A stretch of DNA of 64,000 nt from Streptomyces katrae (GTDB lineage: Bacteria; Actinomycetota; Actinomycetes; Streptomycetales; Streptomycetaceae). Made by a program: the position numbers and the translations under genes. The notes below the pieces were generated by a model that was not told where the DNA came from, did not search any database, and worked only from the letters and a program-made list of their open reading frames with translations. The first letter of the stretch is position 1, and the number at the start of each line of letters is the position of its first letter. The stretch spans positions 62,001 through 126,000 of the forward strand of contig NZ_JNZY01000017.1 in assembly GCF_000717655.1 (NCBI RefSeq), in the 5' to 3' direction. Shown in pieces: positions 33,497 to 50,090 of the stretch.

Positions 33497-36400
33497 TTGG
33501 CCGCCTCGCGCAACGCCTCGACCAATACGAACACCGGTGCCAGCACCGCCCCGCTGCGCATCTCCTTTGCAAAGATCAAGGAGCCCCTCGAGGTTCCGAA
33601 CCTCCTGGCGCTGCAAACCGAGAGCTTTGACTGGCTGCTCGGCAATGCAGCCTGGAAGTCTCGCGTCGAGTCGGCGCTCGAGAGTGGACAGGACGTCCCC
33701 ACCAAGTCCGGTCTGGAAGAGATCTTCGAGGAGATCTCGCCGATCGAGGACTTCTCCGGTTCGATGTCGCTGACGTTCCGCGACCACCGGTTCGAGCCGG
33801 CGAAGAACTCCGTCGACGAGTGCAAGGAGCGCGACTTCACGTACGCGGCGCCGCTCTTCGTCACGGCCGAGTTCACGAACAACGAGACCGGTGAGATCAA
33901 GTCTCAGACGGTCTTCATGGGCGACTTCCCGCTCATGACCAACAAGGGCACCTTCGTCATCAACGGCACCGAGCGTGTCGTGGTGTCGCAGCTCGTCCGT
34001 TCCCCCGGTGTCTACTTCGACTCCTCCATCGACAAGACGTCCGACAAGGACATCTTCTCCGCCAAGATCATCCCGTCCCGGGGTGCCTGGCTGGAGATGG
34101 AGATCGACAAGCGCGACATGGTCGGTGTCCGCATCGACCGCAAGCGCAAGCAGTCCGTCACCGTCCTCCTCAAGGCTCTCGGCTGGACCACCGAGCAGAT
34201 CCTCGAGGAGTTCGGCGAGTACGAGTCCATGCGCGCCACCCTGGAGAAGGACCACACCCAGGGCCAGGACGACGCGCTGCTCGACATCTACCGCAAGCTG
34301 CGTCCGGGCGAACCGCCGACCCGTGAGGCCGCTCAGACGCTGCTCGAGAACCTCTACTTCAACCCGAAGCGCTACGACCTCGCCAAGGTCGGCCGCTACA
34401 AGGTGAACAAGAAGCTCGGCGCCGACGAGCCGCTCGACGCCGGTGTGCTGACCACCGACGACGTCATCGCGACGATCAAGTACCTGGTCAAGCTGCACGC
34501 GGGCGAGACCGAGACGGTCGGCGAGTCGGGCCGGGAGATCGTCGTCGAGACCGACGACATCGACCACTTCGGCAACCGTCGTATCCGCAACGTGGGCGAG
34601 CTCATCCAGAACCAGGTCCGCACGGGTCTGGCTCGTATGGAGCGCGTCGTCCGCGAGCGCATGACGACCCAGGACGTCGAGGCGATCACGCCGCAGACCC
34701 TGATCAACATCCGGCCGGTCGTCGCCTCCATCAAGGAGTTCTTCGGCACCAGCCAGCTGTCGCAGTTCATGGACCAGAACAACCCGCTGTCGGGCCTGAC
34801 GCACAAGCGTCGTCTCAACGCCCTCGGCCCGGGTGGTCTGTCCCGTGAGCGGGCCGGCTTCGAGGTCCGTGACGTGCACCCGTCGCACTACGGCCGCATG
34901 TGCCCGATCGAGACGCCCGAAGGCCCGAACATCGGTCTGATCGGCTCGCTGGCCTCCTACGGCCGGATCAACCCGTTCGGCTTCATCGAGACCCCGTACC
35001 GCAAGGTCATCGACGGCGTCGTCACCGACGAGGTCGACTACCTCACGGCCGACGAGGAAGACCGCTTCGTCATCGCCCAGGCGAACGCCGCCCTGAACGA
35101 TGAGATGCGCTTCACCGAGAACCGCGTGCTGGTCCGCCGTCGTGGTGGCGAGATCGACTACATCGCCGGCGGCGACGTCGACTACATGGACGTCTCGCCG
35201 CGCCAGATGGTGTCCGTCGCGACCGCGATGATCCCCTTCCTCGAGCACGACGACGCCAACCGTGCCCTCATGGGCGCGAACATGATGCGCCAGGCCGTTC
35301 CGCTCATCAAGGCGGAGGCGCCGCTCGTCGGCACCGGCATGGAGTACCGCTGTGCGGTCGACGCCGGTGACTCGATCAAGGCGGAGAAGGACGGTGTCGT
35401 CCAGGAGGTCTCGGCCGACTACATCACCGTCGCCAACGACGACGGCACGTACACCACGTACCGCGTCGCCAAGTTCTCCCGCTCGAACCAGGGCACCTCG
35501 GTCAACCAGAAGGTCATCGTCAACGAGGGCGACCGGATCGTCGAGGCCCAGGTCCTCGCCGACGGCCCGGCCACCGAAGAGGGCGAAATGGCCCTCGGCA
35601 AGAACCTGCTCGTCGCGTTCATGCCGTGGGAAGGCCACAACTACGAGGACGCGATCATCCTGTCGCAGCGCCTCGTGCAGGACGACGTCCTCTCCTCGAT
35701 CCACATCGAGGAGCACGAGGTCGACGCCCGTGACACCAAGCTGGGCCCCGAGGAGATCACCCGGGACATCCCGAACGTCTCCGAGGAGGTCCTCGCCGAC
35801 CTCGACGAGCGCGGCATCATCCGCATCGGTGCGGACGTCGTCGCCGGCGACATCCTGGTCGGCAAGGTCACGCCCAAGGGTGAGACCGAGCTGACCCCGG
35901 AGGAGCGCCTGCTCCGCGCGATCTTCGGTGAGAAGGCCCGCGAGGTGCGTGACACCTCGCTCAAGGTCCCTCACGGTGAGATCGGCAAGGTCATCGGTGT
36001 CCGCGTCTTCGACCGCGAGGAGGGCGACGAGCTTCCCCCGGGCGTGAACCAGCTGGTCCGCGTCTACGTCGCCCAGAAGCGCAAGATCACCGACGGTGAC
36101 AAGCTCGCCGGCCGCCACGGCAACAAGGGTGTCATCTCCAAGATCCTTCCGATCGAGGACATGCCCTTCCTCGAGGACGGCACGCCGGTCGACATCATCC
36201 TGAACCCGCTGGGTGTCCCGTCCCGAATGAACCCGGGACAGGTCCTGGAGATCCACCTCGGCTGGCTCGCCAGCCGCGGCTGGGACGTCTCCGGGCTCGG
36301 CGAGGAGTGGGCCGAGCGTCTGAAGGTCATCGGGGCCGACCGCGTCGAGCCCGGTACCAACGTCGCCACCCCCGTGTTCGACGGCGCCCGCGAGGACGAG

Positions 36401-36979
36401 CTCGCCGGCCTGTTCGAGCACACCATCCCGAACCGCGACGGTGACCGCCTGGTCCTCCCGTCCGGCAAGGCGCGCCTGTTCGACGGCCGCTCCGGTGAGC
36501 CGTTCCCGGACCCGATCTCGATCGGGTACATGTACATCCTCAAGCTCCACCACCTGGTCGACGACAAGCTCCACGCTCGGTCGACCGGTCCGTACTCGAT
36601 GATCACGCAGCAGCCGCTGGGTGGTAAGGCGCAGTTCGGTGGCCAGCGCTTCGGTGAGATGGAGGTGTGGGCGCTCGAGGCTTATGGCGCCGCTTACGCC
36701 CTCCAGGAGCTGCTGACCATCAAGTCCGACGACGTCACCGGCCGCGTGAAGGTCTACGAGGCCATCGTCAAGGGCGAGAACATCCCCGAGCCGGGCATTC
36801 CCGAGTCCTTCAAGGTGCTCATCAAGGAAATGCAGTCGCTCTGCCTCAACGTGGAGGTGCTGTCCTCGGACGGCATGTCCATCGAGATGCGCGACACCGA
36901 CGAGGACGTCTTCCGCGCGGCGGAGGAGCTCGGTATCGACCTGTCCCGGCGCGAGCCGAGCAGCGTCGAAGAGGTCTGA
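33497..36979 (+). CDS. rpoB: DNA-directed RNA polymerase subunit beta (RpoB)
   Basis: RpoB forms half of the polymerase active-site cleft and the rifampicin pocket. The start is the TTG at 33497, preceded by a GGAAGGA site and giving the usual actinobacterial N-terminus [14 protein letters not shown]; the product is 1160 residues, one fewer than I recall for S. coelicolor. Conserved regions include [32 protein letters not shown] (rifampicin region), [45 protein letters not shown] and [19 protein letters not shown]. In the rifampicin region residue 441 (codon 34817-34819) is Asn where Ser (Ser531 in E. coli) is usual. Confidence 0.98.
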   Translation: MAASRNASTNTNTGASTAPLRISFAKIKEPLEVPNLLALQTESFDWLLGNAAWKSRVESALESGQDVPTKSGLEEIFEEISPIEDFSGSMSLTFRDHRFEPAKNSVDECKERDFTYAAPLFVTAEFTNNETGEIKSQTVFMGDFPLMTNKGTFVINGTERVVVSQLVRSPGVYFDSSIDKTSDKDIFSAKIIPSRGAWLEMEIDKRDMVGVRIDRKRKQSVTVLLKALGWTTEQILEEFGEYESMRATLEKDHTQGQDDALLDIYRKLRPGEPPTREAAQTLLENLYFNPKRYDLAKVGRYKVNKKLGADEPLDAGVLTTDDVIATIKYLVKLHAGETETVGESGREIVVETDDIDHFGNRRIRNVGELIQNQVRTGLARMERVVRERMTTQDVEAITPQTLINIRPVVASIKEFFGTSQLSQFMDQNNPLSGLTHKRRLNALGPGGLSRERAGFEVRDVHPSHYGRMCPIETPEGPNIGLIGSLASYGRINPFGFIETPYRKVIDGVVTDEVDYLTADEEDRFVIAQANAALNDEMRFTENRVLVRRRGGEIDYIAGGDVDYMDVSPRQMVSVATAMIPFLEHDDANRALMGANMMRQAVPLIKAEAPLVGTGMEYRCAVDAGDSIKAEKDGVVQEVSADYITVANDDGTYTTYRVAKFSRSNQGTSVNQKVIVNEGDRIVEAQVLADGPATEEGEMALGKNLLVAFMPWEGHNYEDAIILSQRLVQDDVLSSIHIEEHEVDARDTKLGPEEITRDIPNVSEEVLADLDERGIIRIGADVVAGDILVGKVTPKGETELTPEERLLRAIFGEKAREVRDTSLKVPHGEIGKVIGVRVFDREEGDELPPGVNQLVRVYVAQKRKITDGDKLAGRHGNKGVISKILPIEDMPFLEDGTPVDIILNPLGVPSRMNPGQVLEIHLGWLASRGWDVSGLGEEWAERLKVIGADRVEPGTNVATPVFDGAREDELAGLFEHTIPNRDGDRLVLPSGKARLFDGRSGEPFPDPISIGYMYILKLHHLVDDKLHARSTGPYSMITQQPLGGKAQFGGQRFGEMEVWALEAYGAAYALQELLTIKSDDVTGRVKVYEAIVKGENIPEPGIPESFKVLIKEMQSLCLNVEVLSSDGMSIEMRDTDEDVFRAAEELGIDLSRREPSSVEEV

Positions 36980-36986
36980 CGGGCCT

Positions 36987-37016
36987 GACGGGGGGCTCGC
37001 TCAAGAGCCCCCCGTC
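36987..37016 (+). other. Perfect hairpin between rpoB and rpoC
   Basis: GACGGGGGGCTC (36987-36998) and its complement (37005-37016) with loop GCTCAA, 61 bases before rpoC. There is no T-run, so it may be a processing or pause site rather than a terminator. Confidence 0.75.
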
Positions 37017-37076
37017 ATCCCCGGGACCGTTCAGACCATGATTGAGACTCGACCCCGAAAGAGGGATTGACGCACA

Positions 37077-40976
<3,900 letters not shown>

Positions 40977-40989
40977 CAGCTCGTAAGAC

Positions 40990-41029
40990 GAAGCCCCCCG
41001 CTGCTCCGAGAGGAGCGGCGGGGGGCTTC
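40990..41029. terminator. Terminator between rpoC and the convergent YfhO-type gene
   Basis: GAAGCCCCCCGC (40990-41001) pairs with GCGGGGGGCTTC (41018-41029), with an inner TGCTCC/GGAGC pairing around GAGA. It lies 13 bases past the rpoC stop and 48 bases past the stop of the minus-strand gene, so it can act in both directions. Confidence 0.88.
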
Positions 41030-41076
41030 GTCGTGTCCGGGGAGCCCGGGGGTCTGCCCGGGTCCCCGGGATGCCG

Positions 41077-43542
41077 TCAGGCGCGGCGCCGGCGGCGGAG
41101 GGCGGTGACCGTGGCCGACGTGAGGGCCAGGAGGGCCAGGGCGGCGGCAGCCAGGCCCGGGGTGAGGCCCTTCGGGGTGAAGGTGCAGGAGACCTTGTCC
41201 GTGCCTGCGGGGATGTCCATGGAGACCAGGCCGTGGAAGCTCTTCACGGGGGCCGTGCACTGCCAGCCCGGGACGTCGGTCATCGCGAAGACCGCCGTGC
41301 CCGTGGCGCCCTCGGGGAGGGTGGCCTCGATGGTGTGGCCGCCCGCCGTGACCTTCGTGGCGCCGGTGGACGCGAGGGAGCCGATCGCGGTGTCCAGGGC
41401 GGGGCGGTCGAGGCAGCCGAGGGGGTGCTCGCCCGCCGTCGCGTCCTGCGTGCGGGTGTTCACAGCCACTGCGACCTTGCCGTCCGCGGGGACCTCGCCC
41501 AGCTTGATCACCCCGGTCATCCGGTCCTCCAGGGGGCGGGACGCGCCGGCGAAGCCGAGGGTGCCGTAGAGCTCCGGGGAGAACCAGTACGCCTCGGAGC
41601 CCGGGGTGCACCGGGCCGTGTAGGTCTGTTCGGTGGCCGTGCCGCCGCGGGTGACCTGGGGGACCTGGTACACCGTGGCGCCCAGGACGTCCTCCTGGCG
41701 GGCGTAGACGCTGTCGGCCGGGTTGGGGGAGGTGTGGGCGGTGCTGCGGACCGTCACCAGGGGAGGGGCCGGGAAGCGGTCGGCCGTCCAACTGTTCGGC
41801 GCCGTGCCCGGGCGGACCCGGGCGCCGATCGCGAAGATCGCGTCGAGCACGGGGTTGTCGGCGCCGAAGAAGGTCCGGCCGTCGTTCTTGAAGCCGTACC
41901 CGAGGGGCTCCAGGGCCCGGTACGCGGCCGCCGGCAGGTAGCTGCTGTAGTACTGCGGGCCCTCGGCCCGCAGGGCGAGGGCGTCGTTGTACGAAGTCTG
42001 CGGCGCGCCCGAATCCGTCCGGTATGCGGGCCAGCCGTCCACCTGTCGGACGGCGTCGAAGTGTGCGCCGATCGAGTGGTTCGAGGTGGCGACCGGCTTC
42101 GCCCAGCGCTCGCGGGCCCGGCGGGCGTCCGCGCCCGCGGCCGCCACCGTGGACTCCGCGAAGACCACGCCGACCATGAGGACGGCGGCCACGGGGATCA
42201 GTACCCGGTGCTTCGTACCCAGGGAGAGGAGGACCAGGGCCAGGAGCGAGACGCCTCCGCCGACCAGCACCGCGTGCCAGGTCCAGCCGCCGAAGTCGTC
42301 GGTGTGGCGGAGGACGAAGGTGGCCGCGACCAGCAGGGCGGCCGTCAGCGCCAGGTGGAGCGGGCGCGGGCGGTGGGCCAGCGCCAGCCAGGCCAGGATC
42401 ACGACCATGCCGCTGAAGACGAAGGCCTCGCGGTACGGATTGCCGTTCGGCACCGCCAGCCCGTGCCACAGGTACTGGGTCGGCGGGAACTGGAAGGAGG
42501 CGGCGACGAGCAGCGTCGCCGCGGCCCACACCAGGCGGGTCTTCTTCGCGATGGCGGCGTTGAAGAGGAACGATCCGGCGAGGATCAGGCCCAGCGAGGC
42601 CACGTACAGCCGCGGCCGGCCGCCCCACAGGTGCGTGGCCGGCAGCATCCCGGCGAGGAAGACCTCGATCCGCACCGGCTCGAAGGCCCCGGCCCGGGTG
42701 GGCTGCGCGGCTCCGCTGGACAGGAACGACGGCAGCAGCAGCGGGAGGGTGAGCAGGATCCCCGTCGCGGCGGCGCTCGAGGCCCGCCACAGGGCGCGCA
42801 GCCGCTGCCGGCCGGTCATGTCCCGGGTGACCAGGCGGATGCCCAGCAGGACGCAGGCGGCCATCGTCGCCATCATCGCGGTGTAGAAGTTGCCGAACCA
42901 GGCGAGCGCGACGAACAGCGCCACCCCCGGCCAGCGGCGCTCCTCCAGGCACCACTCGACGGCGATGCCGAGGAGGGGGAGGGCGACCAGACCCCACAGC
43001 CACATGGGGATGTACGAGGCGTCGCTGAGGGCCCAGCCGCACAGCCCGTAGCAGGCGCCGAGGACCCCGCGCTGCCACCACGGGCCGGGGTGCAGCTTGC
43101 CGAGGTAGACCGTCATGACGGCGGCGGCCGCGCCCATCGTGATCGGGGTGACCGCGAAGACGGCCAGGTCGACGTGGGCGCGCGGGACCAGGACGGCCAG
43201 CCAGGAGAACGGGTTGCCGAGGTACGTGTAGTAGTCGGACAGGAACTGCTGGCCGAAGCCGCCGCGCCAGGTGAAGAGCACGTCACCGGCGGCCTTCCCG
43301 TGGACCAGGTCCCACAGCGCCCGGTGGAAGGGCACGTACTGGTTGGCCTGGTCGTTGAGGGCCCGGCCCGTGTTGCCGAACGGGAACGTGCCCCGGGCCA
43401 CCCAGGCCGCGCAGAACGCGGCCGAGGTGACGAGGAACGCCAGCAGGGGCCCGTACAGACGGGCGGGTCGCGGGGACCGGCGGCGGGGCGACGGGTGGAC
43501 CGGGCTGTCGGCGGCCGTCGGCTCCGTGGTGACCGTCCGCAA
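41077..43542 (-). CDS. YfhO family membrane protein
   Basis: The 821-residue product is a multi-spanning membrane protein with about 12-14 helices, a long hydrophilic C-terminal region (residues ~500-780) and a last helix near 790. The motif at residues ~75-120 (ALWDLVHGKAAGDVLFTWRGGFGQQFLSDYYTYLGNPFSWLAVLVP) is the YfhO family hallmark. YfhO in Bacillus flips or transfers glycolipid-linked sugars for lipoteichoic acid glycosylation, so a GT-C-like envelope role is likely here. The C-terminal soluble domain is probably outside the cell. It faces rpoC and is divergent from rpsL. Confidence 0.85.
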   Translation of the reverse strand: MRTVTTEPTAADSPVHPSPRRRSPRPARLYGPLLAFLVTSAAFCAAWVARGTFPFGNTGRALNDQANQYVPFHRALWDLVHGKAAGDVLFTWRGGFGQQFLSDYYTYLGNPFSWLAVLVPRAHVDLAVFAVTPITMGAAAAVMTVYLGKLHPGPWWQRGVLGACYGLCGWALSDASYIPMWLWGLVALPLLGIAVEWCLEERRWPGVALFVALAWFGNFYTAMMATMAACVLLGIRLVTRDMTGRQRLRALWRASSAAATGILLTLPLLLPSFLSSGAAQPTRAGAFEPVRIEVFLAGMLPATHLWGGRPRLYVASLGLILAGSFLFNAAIAKKTRLVWAAATLLVAASFQFPPTQYLWHGLAVPNGNPYREAFVFSGMVVILAWLALAHRPRPLHLALTAALLVAATFVLRHTDDFGGWTWHAVLVGGGVSLLALVLLSLGTKHRVLIPVAAVLMVGVVFAESTVAAAGADARRARERWAKPVATSNHSIGAHFDAVRQVDGWPAYRTDSGAPQTSYNDALALRAEGPQYYSSYLPAAAYRALEPLGYGFKNDGRTFFGADNPVLDAIFAIGARVRPGTAPNSWTADRFPAPPLVTVRSTAHTSPNPADSVYARQEDVLGATVYQVPQVTRGGTATEQTYTARCTPGSEAYWFSPELYGTLGFAGASRPLEDRMTGVIKLGEVPADGKVAVAVNTRTQDATAGEHPLGCLDRPALDTAIGSLASTGATKVTAGGHTIEATLPEGATGTAVFAMTDVPGWQCTAPVKSFHGLVSMDIPAGTDKVSCTFTPKGLTPGLAAAALALLALTSATVTALRRRRRA

Positions 43543-43764
43543 TGTCCCGCTCCCTGGTGGTTGGTCGTGCCGTTTGGGGTGAATCGCTGAATTCGCTGCA
43601 CCGCTGAATGCCGAGGCAGTTTAGTTCGCGGGGAAGGCCGCGCCGTCCGGCACCCCTTAGCACGCCTTTACCGCATGCGCGAGTCGGAGCGGCCATACGA
43701 GGGCCTCGCCCAAGCGGCACATGACCGGCGCAGATGTCCCGCTCGTCGCGCGCGGGCCTTTGTT

Positions 43765-43793
43765 TTGACCGGATGGGATGCGGTAGGTACGCT
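43765..43793 (+). promoter_or_regulatory. Sigma-HrdB promoter for the str operon
   Basis: TTGACC (43765-43770), exactly 17 bases, and TACGCT (43788-43793). The predicted start is near 43800, 185 bases before the rpsL GTG. The 442-base gap 43543-43984 otherwise contains only the shared motif (43910-43935). Confidence 0.65.
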
Positions 43794-43909
43794 CAGACCT
43801 TGTGCCTGGGGTGTGCCTGGGCTCCTGTGCGTGTCCATCAACCGCATGAGAGCCGGATCAGCCACCGCGATCCATGCGTTTCCGTGCTTGCGCGGAGCTG
43901 CGCCGGATC

Positions 43910-43935
43910 CGACACACCCGACCGCGTGGGTCGGC
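43910..43935 (+). promoter_or_regulatory. Leader motif shared with rpsJ, copy 1 (rpsL)
   Basis: The 26-base motif CGACACaCCCGACCGCGTGG + GTCGGC, with a CCGACC (43918-43923)/GGTCGG (43929-43934) hairpin around GCGTG, 49 bases before the rpsL start. It matches the rpsJ leader (61140-61165) at 25 of 26 positions. It may be an RNA target for a shared regulator. Confidence 0.75.
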
Positions 43936-43984
43936 AAAGTTCCAGGTTAGCTTCACTACACGGCACACAGAAACCGGAGAAGTA

Positions 43985-44356
43985 GTGCCTACGATCCAGC
44001 AGCTGGTCCGTAAGGGCCGGCAGGACAAGGTCGAGAAGACGAAGACGCCCGCGCTTGAGGCTTCGCCCCAGCGCCGCGGCGTCTGCACGCGTGTGTTCAC
44101 GACCACCCCGAAGAAGCCGAACTCGGCGCTCCGTAAGGTCGCGCGTGTGCGTCTGACCTCCGGCATCGAGGTCACCGCTTACATTCCGGGTGAGGGACAC
44201 AACCTGCAGGAGCACTCGATCGTGCTCGTGCGTGGTGGCCGTGTGAAGGACCTGCCGGGTGTTCGTTACAAGATCATCCGCGGTGCGCTTGACACCCAGG
44301 CTGTCAAGAACCGCAAGCAGGCCCGCAGCCGCTACGGCGCCAAGAAGGAGAAGTAA
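43985..44356 (+). CDS. rpsL: 30S ribosomal protein S12 (RpsL)
   Basis: S12 helps decode mRNA at the A site. The 123-residue product has the signature [19 protein letters not shown] and [27 protein letters not shown]. Streptomycin-relevant residues are Lys43 and Lys88, both wild-type, so resistance at these positions is not indicated. GTG 43985 begins the protein; the first gene of the str operon (rpsL-rpsG-fusA-tuf). A 2-base gap separates it from rpsG. Confidence 0.98.
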   Translation: MPTIQQLVRKGRQDKVEKTKTPALEASPQRRGVCTRVFTTTPKKPNSALRKVARVRLTSGIEVTAYIPGEGHNLQEHSIVLVRGGRVKDLPGVRYKIIRGALDTQAVKNRKQARSRYGAKKEK

Positions 44357-44358
44357 GA

Positions 44359-44829
44359 ATGCCTCGTAAGGGCCCCGCCCCGAAGCGCCCGGTCATCATC
44401 GACCCGGTCTACGCATCTCCTCTGGTGACCTCGCTCATCAACAAGATCCTCCTGAACGGCAAGCGCTCCACCGCCGAGCGCATCGTCTACGGCGCCATGG
44501 AAGGCCTCCGCGAGAAGACCGGCAACGACCCGGTCATCACGCTGAAGCGCGCGCTGGAGAACGTCAAGCCGTCCCTCGAGGTCAAGTCCCGCCGTGTCGG
44601 TGGCGCGACCTACCAGGTTCCGGTCGAGGTCAAGCCGGGTCGCCAGTCGACCCTGGCTCTCCGCTGGCTCGTGGGTTACTCCCGCGCCCGCCGTGAGAAG
44701 ACCATGACCGAGCGCCTGATGAACGAGCTTCTCGACGCCTCGAACGGCCTCGGTGCGGCCGTCAAGAAGCGCGAGGACACGCACAAGATGGCCGAGTCCA
44801 ACAAGGCCTTCGCGCACTACCGCTGGTAG
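44359..44829 (+). CDS. rpsG: 30S ribosomal protein S7 (RpsG)
   Basis: S7 nucleates assembly of the 30S head and lies at the E site. The 156-residue product has the family's N-terminal [46 protein letters not shown] and the C-terminal [36 protein letters not shown]. In E. coli S7 controls this operon by binding the mRNA between rpsL and rpsG; with only 2 bases between the genes here, that site is not present in the same form. Confidence 0.98.
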   Translation: MPRKGPAPKRPVIIDPVYASPLVTSLINKILLNGKRSTAERIVYGAMEGLREKTGNDPVITLKRALENVKPSLEVKSRRVGGATYQVPVEVKPGRQSTLALRWLVGYSRARREKTMTERLMNELLDASNGLGAAVKKREDTHKMAESNKAFAHYRW

Positions 44830-44868
44830 TCCCAACCCACATCGAGACCGAGAGAAGACTGAGCCGAT

Positions 44869-47001
<2,133 letters not shown>

Positions 47002-47043
47002 CTCTTCCGAGTACACGCTTTAGGCTTGTCACCGGCAGCCTCT

Positions 47044-47072
47044 GGGGCAACAGGAGCCACTCCCGTTGCCCC
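47044..47072 (+). promoter_or_regulatory. Hairpin in the fusA-tuf spacer
   Basis: GGGGCAAC (47044-47051) pairs with GTTGCCCC (47065-47072); inside it GGAG (47053-47056) pairs with CTCC (47060-47063). No T-run follows. It is 80 bases before tuf, and could modulate readthrough or tuf expression. Confidence 0.55.
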
Positions 47073-47152
47073 GGGGACCGGCCGGCTTTCCAGCAAAGAT
47101 CACCTGGCGCCGAACTGTAAGGCGTACAGAACCACTCTCCAGGAGGACCCCC

Positions 47153-48346
<1,194 letters not shown>

Positions 48347-48394
48347 TTCGTGTTCTGACCTGGTAGCTCGCGCGAGCGGGCACCATGTTTGACA

Positions 48395-48440
48395 GAAGGG
48401 CCCCTTCCCTTCCGCCTCGGCGGCGGGGGAGGGGCCCTTC
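48395..48440 (+). terminator. Terminator after tuf
   Basis: GAAGGGCCCCTTCCC (48395-48409) with a partner ending GGGAGGGGCCCTTC (to 48440), around a GC-rich loop. Intrinsic terminator of the str operon. Confidence 0.85.
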
Positions 48441-48467
48441 GTCGTACGGGCGGGCAGGACGTGCGGG

Positions 48468-48518
48468 ACACGAGAGAGGGCCGCACCCCCGATCACGGGG
48501 TGCGGCCCTCTCTCGTGT
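48468..48518. terminator. 22-bp perfect hairpin between tuf and rfbC
   Basis: ACACGAGAGAGGGCCGCACC and two further bases (48468-48489) pair exactly with 48497-48518 around a 7-base loop. It lies between convergent genes and can terminate from either direction; rfbC ends 16 bases beyond it. Confidence 0.88.
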
Positions 48519-48533
48519 GCTGCGGGGGAGCGG

Positions 48534-49136
48534 TCAGCCGGTCACGCGCAGGGACTCGGTGAACTCGTTGCAGACGGCGTAGTCGGGCAGCAGGCCGGAC
48601 TCGATGGCCTCGGCCAGCGTCGGCGCGGCCTCGTCACGGGCGGACAGCAGCGGGACGTCCGCCGGCCAGTCGATGCCCAGATCCGCATCGAGCGGGTGAA
48701 CCGAGTGCTCGCCGGTCGGGTTGTACGTCTCCGAGCAGAGGTACGAAAGCGTGGCGTCGTCGCTCAGCGCGCAGAACCCGTGGCCCAGGCCCTCCGGGAT
48801 GTAGACCGCGCGGCGGTCCACGTCGTCGAGGCGGACACCCTCCCAGCGGCCGAAGGTCGGGGAGCCGACCCGCAGGTCCACGATGACGTCGAGCACGGCA
48901 CCCCGTACGCAGGTCACGTACTTGGCCTGGCCGCGCGGTACGTCGGCGAAGTGGATGCCGCGGACCACGCCGCGCGAGGACACCGACAGGTTCGCCTGCG
49001 CCAGGTTCAGCGGGTGGCCGACGACCTCGGACAGCTTGTCGAAGCGGTACCACTCGGTGAACAGGCCGCGCGGGTCGCCGTGCAGCTGCGGGGTGATCTC
49101 GTAGGCACCCTCTATCGAGAGCTGGCGGAACTTCAC
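48534..49136 (-). CDS. rfbC: dTDP-4-dehydrorhamnose 3,5-epimerase (RfbC)
   Basis: RfbC epimerises dTDP-4-keto-6-deoxyglucose at C3 and C5 in dTDP-L-rhamnose synthesis. The 200-residue cupin has catalytic His62 in [20 protein letters not shown], Lys72, and the [25 protein letters not shown] region with His119 and Tyr132. It shares 4 bases with rfbA (ATGA), so the pair is one operon transcribed opposite to rfbB-rfbD. Length and motifs are typical. Confidence 0.94.
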   Translation of the reverse strand: MKFRQLSIEGAYEITPQLHGDPRGLFTEWYRFDKLSEVVGHPLNLAQANLSVSSRGVVRGIHFADVPRGQAKYVTCVRGAVLDVIVDLRVGSPTFGRWEGVRLDDVDRRAVYIPEGLGHGFCALSDDATLSYLCSETYNPTGEHSVHPLDADLGIDWPADVPLLSARDEAAPTLAEAIESGLLPDYAVCNEFTESLRVTG

Positions 49137-50008
49137 CGGGAGGACTCCTCGTCGAGCAGGCTGATCAGGTAGTCGCCGTAACCGCTCTTGAGCAGCGGCT
49201 GGGCCAGCTCGCGCAGCTGCGCGGAGTCGATGAGGCCGGCCCGCCAGGCCGCCTCCTCGATGCAGCCGATCTTGAAGCCCTGGCGCTCCTCGATCACGCG
49301 GACGAACTCCGAGGCCTGGACCATGGAGACGAACGTCCCCGTGTCGAGCCAGGCGGTGCCGCGGTCGAGGATGGTGACATTCAGCTCACCGGCCTGGAGG
49401 TAGGCGTCGTTGACCGCGGTGATCTCCAGTTCGCCGCGCGCGCTGGGCTTCAGGGTGCGGGCGATCTCGACGACGCGGTTGTCGTAGAAGTACAGACCGG
49501 GCACCGCATAGCGGGACTTGGGCTTGACCGGCTTCTCCTCGATGGAGATGGCCTGGCCGTTCTCGTCGAACTCGACCACGCCGTACGCCGTCGGGTCCGC
49601 CACCGGATACGCGAAGACCCGGCCGCCCTTGGAGTCGGTGTGCTCCGCCAGGCGGGTGCCGAGACCGCTGCCGTGGAAGATGTTGTCGCCGAGGATCAGG
49701 GCGACGGACTCGTCGCCGATGAAGTCGGCCCCGAGCACGAAGGCCTGGGCGATGCCCTCGGGGCGCTCCTGGACGGCGTACTCCAGCCGGATGCCGAACT
49801 GGGAGCCGTCGCCGAGCAGTCGCTCGAACTGGGCCCGGTCCTCCGGCGTGGTGATGACGAGAATCTCACTGATTCCGGCCATGACCAGGGTGGAGAGCGG
49901 GTAGTAGATCATCGGCTTGTCGAAGACGGGGAGCAGCTGCTTCGAGACTGCCCGGGTCAGCGGCCAGAGTCGGGATCCGGTGCCACCGGCCAAGAGAATT
50001 CCACGCAT
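49133..50008 (-). CDS. rfbA: Glucose-1-phosphate thymidylyltransferase (RfbA)
   Basis: RfbA makes dTDP-glucose from glucose-1-phosphate and dTTP, the first step to dTDP-rhamnose. The 291-residue product has the nucleotide-binding [31 protein letters not shown], the metal-binding region ILGDNIFHG, and [17 protein letters not shown] near residue 220. It starts at 50008, 82 bases from the divergent rfbB, and overlaps rfbC. Confidence 0.96.
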   Translation of the reverse strand: MRGILLAGGTGSRLWPLTRAVSKQLLPVFDKPMIYYPLSTLVMAGISEILVITTPEDRAQFERLLGDGSQFGIRLEYAVQERPEGIAQAFVLGADFIGDESVALILGDNIFHGSGLGTRLAEHTDSKGGRVFAYPVADPTAYGVVEFDENGQAISIEEKPVKPKSRYAVPGLYFYDNRVVEIARTLKPSARGELEITAVNDAYLQAGELNVTILDRGTAWLDTGTFVSMVQASEFVRVIEERQGFKIGCIEEAAWRAGLIDSAQLRELAQPLLKSGYGDYLISLLDEESSR

Positions 50009-50044
50009 GCGGCAACCCTATGCGAGAGCGTGCGGGGCGGCGCG

Positions 50045-50058
50045 GTCCGGGCCCGGAC
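50045..50058. promoter_or_regulatory. Perfect 14-bp palindrome in the rfbA-rfbB divergent region
   Basis: GTCCGGGCCCGGAC (50045-50058) in the 82-base gap, with a TAGACT -10 for rfbB at 50076-50081. It is well placed to bind a regulator of both operons. Confidence 0.5.
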
Positions 50059-50090
50059 GGTGGTGTACGAGCGGCTAGACTCTTCGTATT

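Noticed and set aside
33443..36574. Minus-strand frame of over 1000 codons opposite rpoB
   Set aside because: It is anti-sense to a gene with unmistakable RpoB motifs; composition and lack of a start with a ribosome site argue against it.
43985..44356. Streptomycin-resistance substitution in RpsL
   Set aside because: Lys43 and Lys88 are the wild-type residues, and Pro91 is also normal.
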